A stretch of 32,148 nucleotides of DNA from a virus. The stretch spans positions 1 to 32,148 of the IMG/VR virus record IMGVR_UViG_3300030202_000520. The stretch is one strand, 5' to 3'. The stretch's first letter is position 1. Each line of letters opens with the position of its first letter. Under the pieces are notes generated by a model, which was given only the letters and a program-made list of their open reading frames with translations, did not search any database and had not been told where the DNA came from. Shown one piece after another: positions 12,127 to 21,000 of this stretch. The translations under genes and the position numbers were made by a program.

Positions 12127-14446
12127 TTTTATAACTTCTTTTAATGAAACAATATATAAAAATATTGGACATCATTTTATTAAATCTGTATCAAATTACT
12201 TTGAACCTAGTTTAAAATTAAAATGTTTTTATCATGATTGTAATATAGGTAGTTATAACTTAACTAAAGATAATGTTTTATATGAAAGTATAGATACTAT
12301 AAAAGAATATAAAACTTTTAAAGATATGCATTCTCTTCATGATGGTACAGAAGGTGGACAGATACCATATAATATTAAATTAGATGCTAAAAAAAATAGT
12401 CATAAAGTATTTGCTTTAACTAAATATGCAGAAGCTGTGTATAAAAAAGGATGGTTAATATGGATTGATGCAGACTCTTATGTTAATAAAAGATTAACTG
12501 AAGCTGACTTAGATAAGATGTTACCTCAAGATGTACATATAGCATATAGAGGATTACGTAATTATGAAGATGGTACTCAAGGTATTGATTCTTCTGTTAT
12601 GGCTTTTAATTTAAATCATCAAGCAACATATGATTTACTTATGGATTTAAAGAAAGCATATGTAACAGGAGAAGTATTTCAATATAGAGAATGGCATGAT
12701 GCTTTTATTACAGAAAGACTAATGAATATTTATTTAACACATGGTTTAAAAACTATTATGTTAGAAGGTATTACTGATACGATTCTACATTTTAATGGTA
12801 ATATTAATCCATCTACATTACCACTTAGAGATAATGAAGGTAAAAGATTATTTGATTTATCTACTGAAGAAACAAGTCCTGATATAATGCCTAATAGATA
12901 TAAACAATTAGCTGAAGTTATACGTCATTATAAACCTAAAACATTTTTAGAAACTGGTACATGGAATGGTGGTCGTGCTATTGAAATGGCTTTAACTGCT
13001 TTCGAATATACAGATAAAGTTACATATTATGGTTTTGATTTATTTGAAGAAGGTACTACAGAAACAGACTTAGAAGAGTTTAATGTTAAAGCACATAATA
13101 CTATGACTGCTGTAGAAAAAAGATTAAAAGAATTTTCTAAAAAAATGAAAGAAAAAAATAAAGACTTTCAATATGTATTAACTCAAGGCAATACAAGAGA
13201 AACATTATACGTAGATAAACTTTTTGATTTTTTATTAAATATTGATTTTGCTTTAGTTGGTGGTGGTAATAGCATTAAAACAGCACAAAGTGATTATACT
13301 GCAGTTAAACATATACCTATTGTAATGATGGACCACTACTTTTTAGCTGATAAAGATAAGAATGATGTAGAAGAAAAGTATAAAGGAACTAATGAAGTAT
13401 TTAAATCTCTTAATAAAGATATAAAAAAATATGTTCTTCCTTCAGGAGATAGAGTTAGAGGAGGAGGACACACACATTTAAACTTAATCTTACATGGTAA
13501 AAATTTAGATAAACCACCTAAAGAATTATTAAATGTACCTATTGTAGTTAATCCTAGAGACTGTGTTCCTAAAGATTATATTAGAAATAATATTAAAGCT
13601 AACATGAAATTAATAGATAATAATAAATGGTTATCTAAATATCCTATGAATAGAAAAAGTGCTATTGTAGTATCAGGTGGTCCTTATACAAATTATACAG
13701 AACTACAAGATTGTATTAAAAATAATCCTAATAAAAAAGTAATAGCAGTTAAACATTCTTATCCTAAATTATTAGAGCATGGTATTAAACCTTGGGCTTG
13801 TATAGTGTTAGACCCTAGACCTATTACTGGTACAAGTACACATGGTGTAATAAGAAAAGATTTATTTAAAACAATAGACCCAACAACTAAATTCTTTGTT
13901 GCATCTATGACTGACCCTTCTGTTACTAATCATTTAATTAAACAAAAAGCAGACATATGGGGATGGCATGCATTTACAGAATCATTACGTGACCCTGAAG
14001 AACAAAAGAAAGGTATAGTAAATAATCAAGTAACTCTTAATGAAGAACTAGGTATACCAAAAGGTTCTACATTAATTACAGGTGGTACGTGTGCAGCTAT
14101 GAGAGCTATAGGTATTATGCATACAATGGGATTTAGACAGTTTGATTTATTTGGTTATGATTCTTGTATGAATGAACCTACAGCAGAACAAAAGAAAGAA
14201 ACAACTGGTGCTGATGATGAAGAACCAAGACCTAAATATTTTAAGGTAGCTGTTAAAGATAAAAACTTTTGGACTACTGGTGAGCTTTTAGCTATGGCAC
14301 AAGATTGTGAAAAGATATTTAATGAAAATGTTTTAGAGATGTGTATAAACTTTCATGGTAAAGATACATTGATAAGTGAACTATGGAAACTATCTCAAGA
14401 ACATAAAGCAAAACAACCTTCATTTGAAAGGACATTCAATGAGTAG
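12113..14446 (+). CDS. three-domain glycosyltransferase / methyltransferase-like / Maf-DUF115-like fusion
   Basis: A 777-residue protein with three apparent modules. Residues 1-230: GT-A-like glycosyltransferase with LIWIDADSYVNK (D119-x-D121), GIDSSVMAFNL and a late H226FNGN. Residues about 260-460: Rossmann methyltransferase-like, with TFLETGTWNGGRA (278-289) and VTYYGFDLFEEG. A following FALVGGGNSIKTAQSDY aligns with the IDG-H segment of Methyltransf_24-like enzymes but lacks its Asp and His, so activity is doubtful. Residues about 512-745: Maf/DUF115-like (flagellin motility accessory factor / MptE superfamily), with SAIVVSGGPYTNYTELQDCI, KVIAVKHSYPKLLEHGIKP, ACIVLDPRP and LITGGTCAAMRAIGIMHTMG. 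ATG 12113 overlaps the previous gene; an upstream TTG at 12101 is less likely. A role in assembling or attaching a sugar on virion, host or DNA is inference. Confidence 0.78.
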   Translation: MNKYNFITSFNETIYKNIGHHFIKSVSNYFEPSLKLKCFYHDCNIGSYNLTKDNVLYESIDTIKEYKTFKDMHSLHDGTEGGQIPYNIKLDAKKNSHKVFALTKYAEAVYKKGWLIWIDADSYVNKRLTEADLDKMLPQDVHIAYRGLRNYEDGTQGIDSSVMAFNLNHQATYDLLMDLKKAYVTGEVFQYREWHDAFITERLMNIYLTHGLKTIMLEGITDTILHFNGNINPSTLPLRDNEGKRLFDLSTEETSPDIMPNRYKQLAEVIRHYKPKTFLETGTWNGGRAIEMALTAFEYTDKVTYYGFDLFEEGTTETDLEEFNVKAHNTMTAVEKRLKEFSKKMKEKNKDFQYVLTQGNTRETLYVDKLFDFLLNIDFALVGGGNSIKTAQSDYTAVKHIPIVMMDHYFLADKDKNDVEEKYKGTNEVFKSLNKDIKKYVLPSGDRVRGGGHTHLNLILHGKNLDKPPKELLNVPIVVNPRDCVPKDYIRNNIKANMKLIDNNKWLSKYPMNRKSAIVVSGGPYTNYTELQDCIKNNPNKKVIAVKHSYPKLLEHGIKPWACIVLDPRPITGTSTHGVIRKDLFKTIDPTTKFFVASMTDPSVTNHLIKQKADIWGWHAFTESLRDPEEQKKGIVNNQVTLNEELGIPKGSTLITGGTCAAMRAIGIMHTMGFRQFDLFGYDSCMNEPTAEQKKETTGADDEEPRPKYFKVAVKDKNFWTTGELLAMAQDCEKIFNENVLEMCINFHGKDTLISELWKLSQEHKAKQPSFERTFNE

Positions 14447-15134
14447 TGATTATATAAGCCCACGAGAACCCAAACCATCAGAAGAATATAAAGAACTTAT
14501 AGATGCATATAAATTAATGCATAAAGATGAAAGAGCTTTTATGGGTATTAGTTTAATTCCTTTAACATATCTTATTAAACAAATCTTTACTGATAATAAT
14601 ATTAAAAGTTTTTTAGATTATGGATGTGGTAAAGGTTTACTATATACTAAAGATTTTAAAAAAGCAGATAAAGGATTTAAATATCCTGATTTAAAACAAC
14701 CTATTCAAGATACATTAGGTATTAAAGAGTTTGCTTTATATGACCCTGCTTATCCAGAACATGATAAACTACCTACTAAACAATATGATGCAGTTATTTC
14801 TACAGATGTATTAGAACATGTACCTTCTCAAGATTTAGATTGGGTTATGGATAAGATATATAGTCATGCAACTAAGATAGTATTCTTAAATGTATGTGGA
14901 CAAGCTGCACTTAAAACTTTTCCAGAAGGTAAACATAGAGGTAGAAATGTACATGTATCATTATTTGATAATCAATGGTGGGTACGTCAATGTAATAAAA
15001 TAAGACAGAATCATAAACATTTAAAAATTTATTTAACGTGGCAGTCAACCACAGGTTTACAAGCTACATGTATTAAAGGAGAAAAAGATGGCACTAACAG
15101 CACTGATAGGTCCAGCAACAAAACTACTGGGTAA
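14439..15134 (+). CDS. SAM-dependent class I methyltransferase
   Basis: A 231-residue enzyme with motif I SFLDYGCGKG (58-66), an acidic residue after strand 2 (EFALYDPAYPE), and motif IV/post-I YDAVISTDVLEHVP, then KIVFLNVCG. These are hallmarks of Methyltransf_11/25-like small-molecule or sugar methyltransferases. No DNA-methyltransferase DPPY/NPPY motif is seen, so DNA base methylation is unlikely. ATG 14439 overlaps the end of the fusion gene (ATGAGTAG) and has an AAAGG site. The in-frame ATG at 14376 would overlap 71 bases and lacks a site. The last 18 residues overlap the holin-like gene. Last enzyme of the cassette. Confidence 0.85.
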   Translation: MSSDYISPREPKPSEEYKELIDAYKLMHKDERAFMGISLIPLTYLIKQIFTDNNIKSFLDYGCGKGLLYTKDFKKADKGFKYPDLKQPIQDTLGIKEFALYDPAYPEHDKLPTKQYDAVISTDVLEHVPSQDLDWVMDKIYSHATKIVFLNVCGQAALKTFPEGKHRGRNVHVSLFDNQWWVRQCNKIRQNHKHLKIYLTWQSTTGLQATCIKGEKDGTNSTDRSSNKTTG

Positions 15135-15495
15135 GTTTATAGAAGACAAAGATAAAAAGAATCAGTTAGCACATTCTATTGCAACTATGGCAGAGAAACA
15201 TGCACAAGAATTAGCTAAAGGACAAATAGAAGTTAATAAAGAACAAGCTAAACATCCTAGTTTATTTGTATCAGGAGCACGACCTGCAATAATGTGGGTA
15301 TGTTGTCTTGGATTACTATGGCAGTTCTTTGTAGGACCTATATTAACTTGGGCTACAGGTATATGGTTTCCTGATATGGTTCCACCACAACTAGAAGTAG
15401 AAGGATTAATTACATTAGTAATGTCACTTTTAGGACTTGGAGCAATGAGGTCATTTGAAAAATCAAAAAATGTAGCAAGAGATAATTTAAAGTGA
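15088..15495 (+). CDS. holin-like membrane protein (GTA holin/3TM family)
   Basis: A 135-residue protein with a helical amphipathic N-terminus (ATKLLGKFIEDKDKKNQLAH, then AQELAKGQIEVNKEQAKHPS), a SGARPAIMWVCCLGL segment running into a first membrane span (about 66-90), and a second span (about 105-121, EGLITLVMSLLGLGAMR) before a basic tail (SFEKSKN). The 'iN..dAkhps.fvs.gRPai.Wvc..gl' pattern is that of the 3TM-family holins found in gene transfer agents and marine phages. It would form inner-membrane holes for lysis. GGAG is 8 bases upstream, and it overlaps the next gene by GTGA. Confidence 0.8.
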   Translation: MALTALIGPATKLLGKFIEDKDKKNQLAHSIATMAEKHAQELAKGQIEVNKEQAKHPSLFVSGARPAIMWVCCLGLLWQFFVGPILTWATGIWFPDMVPPQLEVEGLITLVMSLLGLGAMRSFEKSKNVARDNLK

Positions 15496-15695
15496 CAACA
15501 GTATTTTTATTAGTTTTATATTTAGGTCAAGTACAACAAGAAAGTAATATGGTATTTGCAGATATTAATAGATGTAGATATTTTGCAAGAACATTAATGA
15601 GACAACCTGCTGTACCTGGTGGTGCTAGATATAAAGCTATATGTAAGCCTATAGAAGTAGATGCAAATAATCCAAAAGTAAGAATATATAGATGA
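15492..15695 (+). CDS. small secreted/anchored protein, GTG start
   Basis: A 67-residue protein starting at GTG 15492, which overlaps the holin-like stop (GTGA). The N-terminus (MTTVFLLVLYLGQVQQ) is hydrophobic and resembles an uncleaved or short signal. The mature part has two cysteines (NRCRYFARTLMRQ, YKAICKPIEVD) that could form a disulfide in the periplasm. Similar tiny proteins often follow holin-like genes in marine phages; a spanin or lysis-accessory role is possible but not shown. The stop overlaps the next gene (ATGA). Confidence 0.6.
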   Translation: MTTVFLLVLYLGQVQQESNMVFADINRCRYFARTLMRQPAVPGGARYKAICKPIEVDANNPKVRIYR

Positions 15696-15847
15696 GATGT
15701 TATAACTGTGATACAGAATTAATATGGGGAGGAGACCATGACTGTGATGAAGATACTGAAGACTATGCTATTGAAACTAACATGTCTTGTCCTAACTGTG
15801 AAACTTTTTATTTAATTTATACACCAAAAGAAAAGGAGAAAAAATAA
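15692..15847 (+). CDS. small zinc-ribbon protein, 51 aa
   Basis: A 51-residue protein with two CxxC knuckles: CYNC at residues 3-6 and CPNC at 33-36, plus an additional Cys in DHDCDED. The layout MRCYNCDTELIWGGDHDC...MSCPNCETFYLIYTP is that of a compact zinc ribbon with an acidic insert. The 'tELIWGGDHD' block looks familiar from marine phage proteins, but I know of no function. Starts by ATGA overlap with the upstream stop and ends in a TAATG overlap with the 16-codon frame at 15847. DNA or protein binding is likely in a general sense only. Confidence 0.75.
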   Translation: MRCYNCDTELIWGGDHDCDEDTEDYAIETNMSCPNCETFYLIYTPKEKEKK

Positions 15848-15897
15848 TGGAACTATTAGTATGGTCTATTATCATAGCTTTAATGCAGGTAATATAA
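15847..15897 (+). CDS. 16-residue hydrophobic peptide
   Basis: A tiny frame MELLVWSIIIALMQVI with a strong AAAAGGAGAA ribosome site (about 15832-15839). Its start overlaps the zinc-ribbon stop (TAATG), and its stop overlaps the terminase start (TAATG at 15895-15899). The terminase gene itself has only a poor site, so this may be a leader peptide that couples translation, or a genuine membrane peptide. Confidence 0.4.
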   Translation: MELLVWSIIIALMQVI

Positions 15898-16307
15898 TGG
15901 CTCTTAATGATAAACAAGAAAAGTTTGCACAAGCTTATTGTTTAAATAGAAATGCAACTGATGCAGCACGTACTGCTGGATACTCTAAAGAGTCTGCTTA
16001 TAATCAAGGGTATCGTCTTCTTCAGAACGAAGAAGTACAAGAAAGAATAGCTGAGTTAGAAAAAGAATTAACTACAGATGTAGATGTTGTGTCTGAAATT
16101 GAAGCTCAATATACTGTAGCTAAAGCAAACAATAATGGGAACAGTGCGTTAAAAGCTTTAGAACTACTGTCACGAATACGAGGAAATAAAAGCGATAAAG
16201 AAAATGTAAATACTCCTGAGCAGTTAGAGGAAAAGATTGTAAATTCTTTAAAAATATTAGGTAAAGAAAAAGTAATAACATTATTAAAGAAATGTAACTT
16301 TATCTAA
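15897..16307 (+). CDS. terminase small subunit (Terminase_2-like)
   Basis: A 136-residue DNA-packaging recognition protein. The N-terminal helix-turn-helix block is the family signature: LNDKQEKFAQAYCLNRNATDAARTAGYS, then ESAYNQGYRLLQNEEVQERI (residues 2-51), followed by an acidic helical oligomerisation region with ALKALELLSRIRG (about 88-100) and a C-terminal basic helix. It binds the packaging site and forms a ring with the large subunit. ATG 15897 is coupled to the peptide upstream; the in-frame ATG at 15861 is inside that peptide's gene. No large-terminase gene follows. The gene ends in an 8-base tail-to-tail overlap with the late operon. Confidence 0.88.
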   Translation: MALNDKQEKFAQAYCLNRNATDAARTAGYSKESAYNQGYRLLQNEEVQERIAELEKELTTDVDVVSEIEAQYTVAKANNNGNSALKALELLSRIRGNKSDKENVNTPEQLEEKIVNSLKILGKEKVITLLKKCNFI

Positions 16308-16749
16308 AACTAAACACAAGATATAAGACAGCACCTACAGTTCCTAAAAAAAATAAACAACACACACCTATAATAATATTTTCTATCATACGTCTTTGTT
16401 TTCGTTTAGCTTCTTCTAAAGCTTCTTTCTTTTTTTTTCTTATGTTTACTTGAATTCTAATTACTTCATTCCAAGCATTATGTCCATAATTAAAATTAAC
16501 AAACTGTCTAAGCTCATGTTCCATCTGTTGTGCTTTTTTTAAAGCAGCAAAAGACTCTAATGCTTCTTCTTCAACAGAACCAAAAGACCTACCTTTCGCT
16601 TTAGTATGACCTTCTTTAACCTCTTGAATAGCACCCATCCATCTACCAAGGTCTTTAGACATACCTTCAATTTCTTTACCAACTTTAAATCCTCTCTTAA
16701 TTGCATTATATGCAGTGGTTGCAGCAGCAATAGCAGATATTGGGTCCAT
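16300..16749 (-). CDS. C-terminally membrane-anchored virion/lysis-associated protein
   Basis: A 149-residue protein of a type common in marine podoviruses. The N-terminus MDPISAIAAATTAYNAIKRG is followed by a charged helical region with a fairly conserved look (SKDLGRWMGAIQEV, EEEALESFAALKKAQQMEHE, YGHNAWNEVIRIQ). Then come a basic coiled segment (RKKKKEALEEAKRKQRRM) and one C-terminal transmembrane span (about 123-146). It has a clear GAGG site. It lies at the end of the late operon after the M15 peptidase, which suggests a lysis or virion role; none is proven. It overlaps the terminase small subunit gene tail-to-tail by 8 bases. Confidence 0.72.
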   Translation of the reverse strand: MDPISAIAAATTAYNAIKRGFKVGKEIEGMSKDLGRWMGAIQEVKEGHTKAKGRSFGSVEEEALESFAALKKAQQMEHELRQFVNFNYGHNAWNEVIRIQVNIRKKKKEALEEAKRKQRRMIENIIIGVCCLFFLGTVGAVLYLVFSFR

Positions 16750-16824
16750 TTATACCTCATTGTTAAAAATTTGTTCCATATAAAGCTCATAGAGTGCATG
16801 TAAAATACTTTTAGTTACAATCAT
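16750..16824 (-). CDS. possible 24-residue peptide
   Basis: A short frame (MIVTKSILHALYELYMEQIF then NNEV) that fills the gap between the M15 peptidase stop (16830) and the next start (16749) almost exactly. Its stop codon lies immediately before that start and its last codons contain the downstream ribosome site. No ribosome site of its own is obvious, so it may be chance. Confidence 0.25.
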   Translation of the reverse strand: MIVTKSILHALYELYMEQIFNNEV

Positions 16825-16829
16825 ACCAA

Positions 16830-17234
16830 CTACTTATAAGACCAAACCCATGGTCTTGGTATACCTTCTACGCCACTATCGACTGTATCAAGGTGTATAA
16901 ACCTACTTTTATGGTCTCCATGCTGTTTAACACCTATACCTGTGAACCCAAGCTCTAATGCAAGGGTAAGAATAGCATGTGCTTTCTCACCAGAGCATAC
17001 AATATCTACAGCTTTACCTAAAATATGAGTTGATTTTTTTGAGCCGCCAATTCTTTCATTATATTCAGGTGTTCTATATCCAGAACTAATAATCATAGGT
17101 TGATTAAGCTTCTCTCTTAGAAGAATTAACTTAGCCATAAACTCTTCCATCATTTTAACTTCACCAGTACCTTTACATCTTAACTCATCTTCTGAAAAAT
17201 ACTTCCATCTTTTACTTTCCAACTTTACCACCAT
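16830..17234 (-). CDS. M15-family peptidase (endolysin or virion peptidoglycan hydrolase)
   Basis: A 134-residue zinc-dependent D-Ala-type peptidoglycan peptidase. Visible motifs: SGYRTPEYNERIGG (51-64), the first zinc motif STHILGKAVDI with H70 and D77, and the second with FIHLD (H114). The C-terminus RPWVWSY is also typical of M15A/M15C phage proteins. It cuts peptide cross-links in the cell wall, so it may be the lysin for cell exit or a virion enzyme for entry. The lack of a signal peptide and the holin-like gene on the other strand fit a holin-dependent lysin. The start overlaps the upstream gene by 23 bases. Confidence 0.9.
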   Translation of the reverse strand: MVVKLESKRWKYFSEDELRCKGTGEVKMMEEFMAKLILLREKLNQPMIISSGYRTPEYNERIGGSKKSTHILGKAVDIVCSGEKAHAILTLALELGFTGIGVKQHGDHKSRFIHLDTVDSGVEGIPRPWVWSYK

Positions 17235-17757
17235 AAGCTCTTTTTACAAACATATCACCATCACCAGCTTTACTTCCTTTACTTCTACTAGTATAAGGAT
17301 TTTTATAAGAAAAAGGATTTAACTTTTTATTATATTTAGAAGTTCCTCCTGCTGGGGGAGGTGTTTTTTTTAATTTTTTAACATTATAACTAGGGTCATT
17401 AGGATTAGGTTTATTAGCAGATGAAATATCTTTTTTTCTATTTTCTTTTTGTTTATTTCTAATAGCTTTATTTTGAGATTTTTTTACTGCTGCTCCAAAC
17501 TTAGTTTCAAAATCACTTGTTTTAGGTTGTCTTCCTAATTTATTTCTCATATTTAAATATTTTCTTAAAGACTGTGCTCCAAAAGATTTAAAACCTGCTT
17601 TCTGCATATCTTCTTTAGTTACTGCAGCTTTTTCAGTTCCTGTTTTTTTATCTCTAAAAGTTTTCATGTTTCTTTTTTTAGCAGCACCTACAGTTGTAGA
17701 TAAACTTTGCATTCTTCCTTCTTCTTTTAGTCTTTTTTGTTTTTCTTTAGTATTCAT
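17212..17757 (-). CDS. basic hypothetical protein, possibly virion-associated
   Basis: A 181-residue, very basic and low-complexity protein (Lys/Arg/Asn/Gly/Ser-rich), with KQKRLKEEGRMQSLSTTVG at the N-terminus, a central LRKYLNMRNKLGRQPKTSDF helix pair and a C-terminal FVKRAYGGKVGK. The final 'RAYGGKV' motif is a pattern I have seen at the ends of small phage structural proteins. It has a strong AAAGGAG site. Its charge fits DNA binding or packaging inside the head, but no conserved domain was recognised. The gene sits between membrane coiled-coil and lysin genes of the late operon. Confidence 0.65.
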   Translation of the reverse strand: MNTKEKQKRLKEEGRMQSLSTTVGAAKKRNMKTFRDKKTGTEKAAVTKEDMQKAGFKSFGAQSLRKYLNMRNKLGRQPKTSDFETKFGAAVKKSQNKAIRNKQKENRKKDISSANKPNPNDPSYNVKKLKKTPPPAGGTSKYNKKLNPFSYKNPYTSRSKGSKAGDGDMFVKRAYGGKVGK

Positions 17758-17773
17758 TAGATTCTCCTTTAAA

Positions 17774-18022
17774 TTATTTATGTGAATGTCTTCTTAACAT
17801 GTCATCTATCTTACCTTCAAGCCTATCAAAACGTTGAAGGAGTTGTTGTAAATCATCTTTAACATCTTCTTTAGTAGCATAAGTTAAAGCTGTTTGTTCT
17901 CTTGCTTTATGTAATTCATCTTTAACTCTAGATATAGCAGCTGAAGTAGAACGTATCCACCACAAGAATCCACCAATAGCCATAGTTAAGATAGCGTTCC
18001 ATATCATAGTCATATCTTGCAT
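17774..18022 (-). CDS. membrane coiled-coil protein, spanin/XhlA-like in layout
   Basis: An 82-residue protein with a hydrophobic N-terminal segment (about 6-23, MIWNAILTMAIGGFLWWI), followed by a long charged coiled coil (SRVKDELHKAREQ, KEDVKDDLQQLLQRFDRLEG) and a His-rich tail. The N-in, coiled-coil-out topology resembles i-spanin (Rz-like) or XhlA-type holin-accessory proteins, though no lipoprotein partner was seen. The start overlaps the upstream TAA (TAATG at 18022), so translation is coupled to the large internal protein gene. A lysis function is a reasonable inference from its proximity to the M15 peptidase. Confidence 0.65.
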   Translation of the reverse strand: MQDMTMIWNAILTMAIGGFLWWIRSTSAAISRVKDELHKAREQTALTYATKEDVKDDLQQLLQRFDRLEGKIDDMLRRHSHK

Positions 18023-21000
18023 TAGTCTTTTTCCTTTTTTATTAATGATTTAGTTACAGTAAAGTCTTCATTTAAATAACTTTTATATACTTGTAATAAT
18101 TCTTTTTGTAAGTTAAGTAAATTAACTTTTTGATTTGTAGTTTCTTCTACATGTTTTTTTAACATAATTAAATTTTTATTTATAGGTAAAGTACTAGGTA
18201 TAAATTTACCTTTTAATACCATACTTTGAATAATATTTTTATTAAATCTTTTAGGAAAGTTAGCATCTTTAGTTATACTATTATATATATCTTTAAAATC
18301 CATACCAGAAGACCTAGCAGCCATAAGTAATCTAGCTAATTTATTAGCAGCTTGATATTCTCTACGTAATGTATCTTTATAAGCATCTACTATTGCATCT
18401 TCACTTTGAGGATGATATGTTCCTACAGCATTATAAAAAGAAGAACTAGCACTAGTCATATTTTTTAATAAAGGTGCTGCTTTAAAACGTAAACTTAATT
18501 TAGGTTCTACATATTGATAGGGTATACCTACAAACTTAGCAACAGCTCCACCAGGTTCTAATTTAAAACCTCCTCTTTCAGTAACACCTGCAGTTAAAGA
18601 ATCTCTAACACGTTTTAAATCTCTAACTATACCAGGTTCAAAAGCTTTAGTAAAACGAGCTAATCTATCATAAGCTTTATCTGTCATTAAATCATCAGGC
18701 TTACTAATACTTCTTCCATATTGGTCTAAACCAAAAGAAGCTCCAAGCAAAGCATCTGTAAACATAGATACTCCAAAACTATTTATTAAATTTAAACCAG
18801 AATTTTTAAAACCTCTAGCAGCTCCTTCTTCTAAATCTCTTAATCCATCAGCTCCTCTTATTAAAGATAAAATAGGTGCACGTAATGGAGCCCATGGGTC
18901 AATATAAGATATATTAAACATACGTAAATCTTTACCATCTTTAGTTTGTAATCCAGGAATTAACATATAATCATCTCCTACAGCATAGTCAGGTAAAGAT
19001 GCTTCTCTTATTGCATCTATTTTAGAATACGGAAGTTCATAAGTTTCCCCACCTATTTTTATTTCTGCTTTTTCATTCATGTTTTTATAACCATAAGCCA
19101 TAGCTGTTGCAGTTGCAGTTGGTAAAGATACTGCACTAATAATACTACCAAGTCTTTTATATCCCATTGCTAATTGAGCATTACCTTTTTCTCCATTAGA
19201 AGATAATTTTAAAGCTTTACCTTCTTTAATATCTTGTATAGCAGTTTCAAATATATTCCATGTAGTACGTACTTGTTCTGTTTTATAAGCTAAGAAATCA
19301 GCAACAGGTAATCTTCTCATAAATTTAAAAGCTTGAGCTACATTACCATAGTTATCCATATGAGCTCTAACTTTTTCTCCTGCATATTCATCAAGCTTAG
19401 TAATAACAACATTTTTTCCACCTGAAGTTTTCCACCTATTAACTACTTCATCAGGATTAATTCCTTTATCTATAAGAACTTGTCTATAATTACCTTTTTC
19501 TGTTTCAAAACTATACCATTTCCACATATCATCCATAGATTGATATAAATCTAAAACTTTTTTATTTGCTTGTTCTACTCTACCTCTAACTTTTTGTGAA
19601 GCTGTAAGTCTATCAGCTCTTCCTAACATAGTAGAAACATTTACCCACCAGTTAGGATTAACAGCTTCATCTAAAGCTTCTCTTAAAGAACCTATTTTTG
19701 CACCTGAACCATGTATATCTAAATATGTAAGTTTTTCAGTTTGTGCTAATATATCATCATCAGGAAAAGAACGTAATCCTTTAAATACTTTAGTTACTTC
19801 TCTTATATTACTTATACTTAAATTACCTGCACCAAAAGCTTTTATCATTGCACCTGCAAAGTTTCTAGGATAAGCACCAGGAGTATAAGCTGTTTTAGCT
19901 ATACGAGTTATAGCTTGTAGTCCTAGTATTTTTTTATATGCAGGATTTAATAAAGGTGCTAAATCATTTCCTTGTTTAATAGCATCAAAAATAACATCAT
20001 CTGCTTTTAAATCTTGTAAAGGTAAATCTACATCAGGACCTCTAGCTAAAGAAGTAGCATCATCTAAACTTTTACCTACCATACTATTAGGTCTAAGACT
20101 TACACCAGGAAATTCTCCTTTCTTAACTAAATCTCTTACAGCAGTTTCAAACTTATGGTTTTCATAAGTCTGAAAAAGTTTAATCATTGTATTAGCATAG
20201 TTTACAAAAGGGTCTTTATATTCTCCTAATAAGTCTCTAATAACTGGAGGTATTTCTTTTCTTTTAAAGAATGTTCCTTTAACTTTAGTACTTTCTCCTG
20301 TACCTCCTACTACTTCATCAAAGCCAAACTTATTAATATCATTTAATTCTTCAGCTGTATATTTTCTTAAAAAACTATCTATTAAAGCATCAGCTTCTTT
20401 ATCTTCTACTTCAGCTAGTACATCATCTGTTTTTTTTATTTCACCTTTAAATTTAAAGTTTCTAAAACCTTTTCTTTGTGCTTCTACAGCTGCTTTATAT
20501 AATGCAGATAAAGGTAAAGCATCAGGATTTAATTCAGATATATCATCACTTAATCTAAGTTGTTCAATAAAAAAATGTTTAGCTTTTTGTATAGGATTAT
20601 TATTAGGATTAGCTTCTTGAGCTTCTTTTAATTTTTTTAACCATCTATCAGGAGTATCAAATATTTCATATTGTCTATTAATACGTAACTCAGTAAAAGG
20701 CTTACCTCCATCTTTTATTTGTTGTACTATTTGTCTGTGTAGTTGTGTTCCATTTTTTATATACCCAGTTCCATAAGGATTAGAAGCAGTTTTAGGTAAT
20801 AATCTTTGACGTAAATCTGTAATACTTTTTCTCATTTTTAATATTTCATTTTGTACTTTTTCAGGAAGCTGTTCAAAGACTTCTTTCTCTCCTTCTGTTA
20901 ATGCTCTATTAACATTATTTAAAACAACATCATATTCTTTAGGTGCTAAATCTTTTAAAGGAACATTATTAACAGTTATTGTATCTTCCATTGCTTTTTG

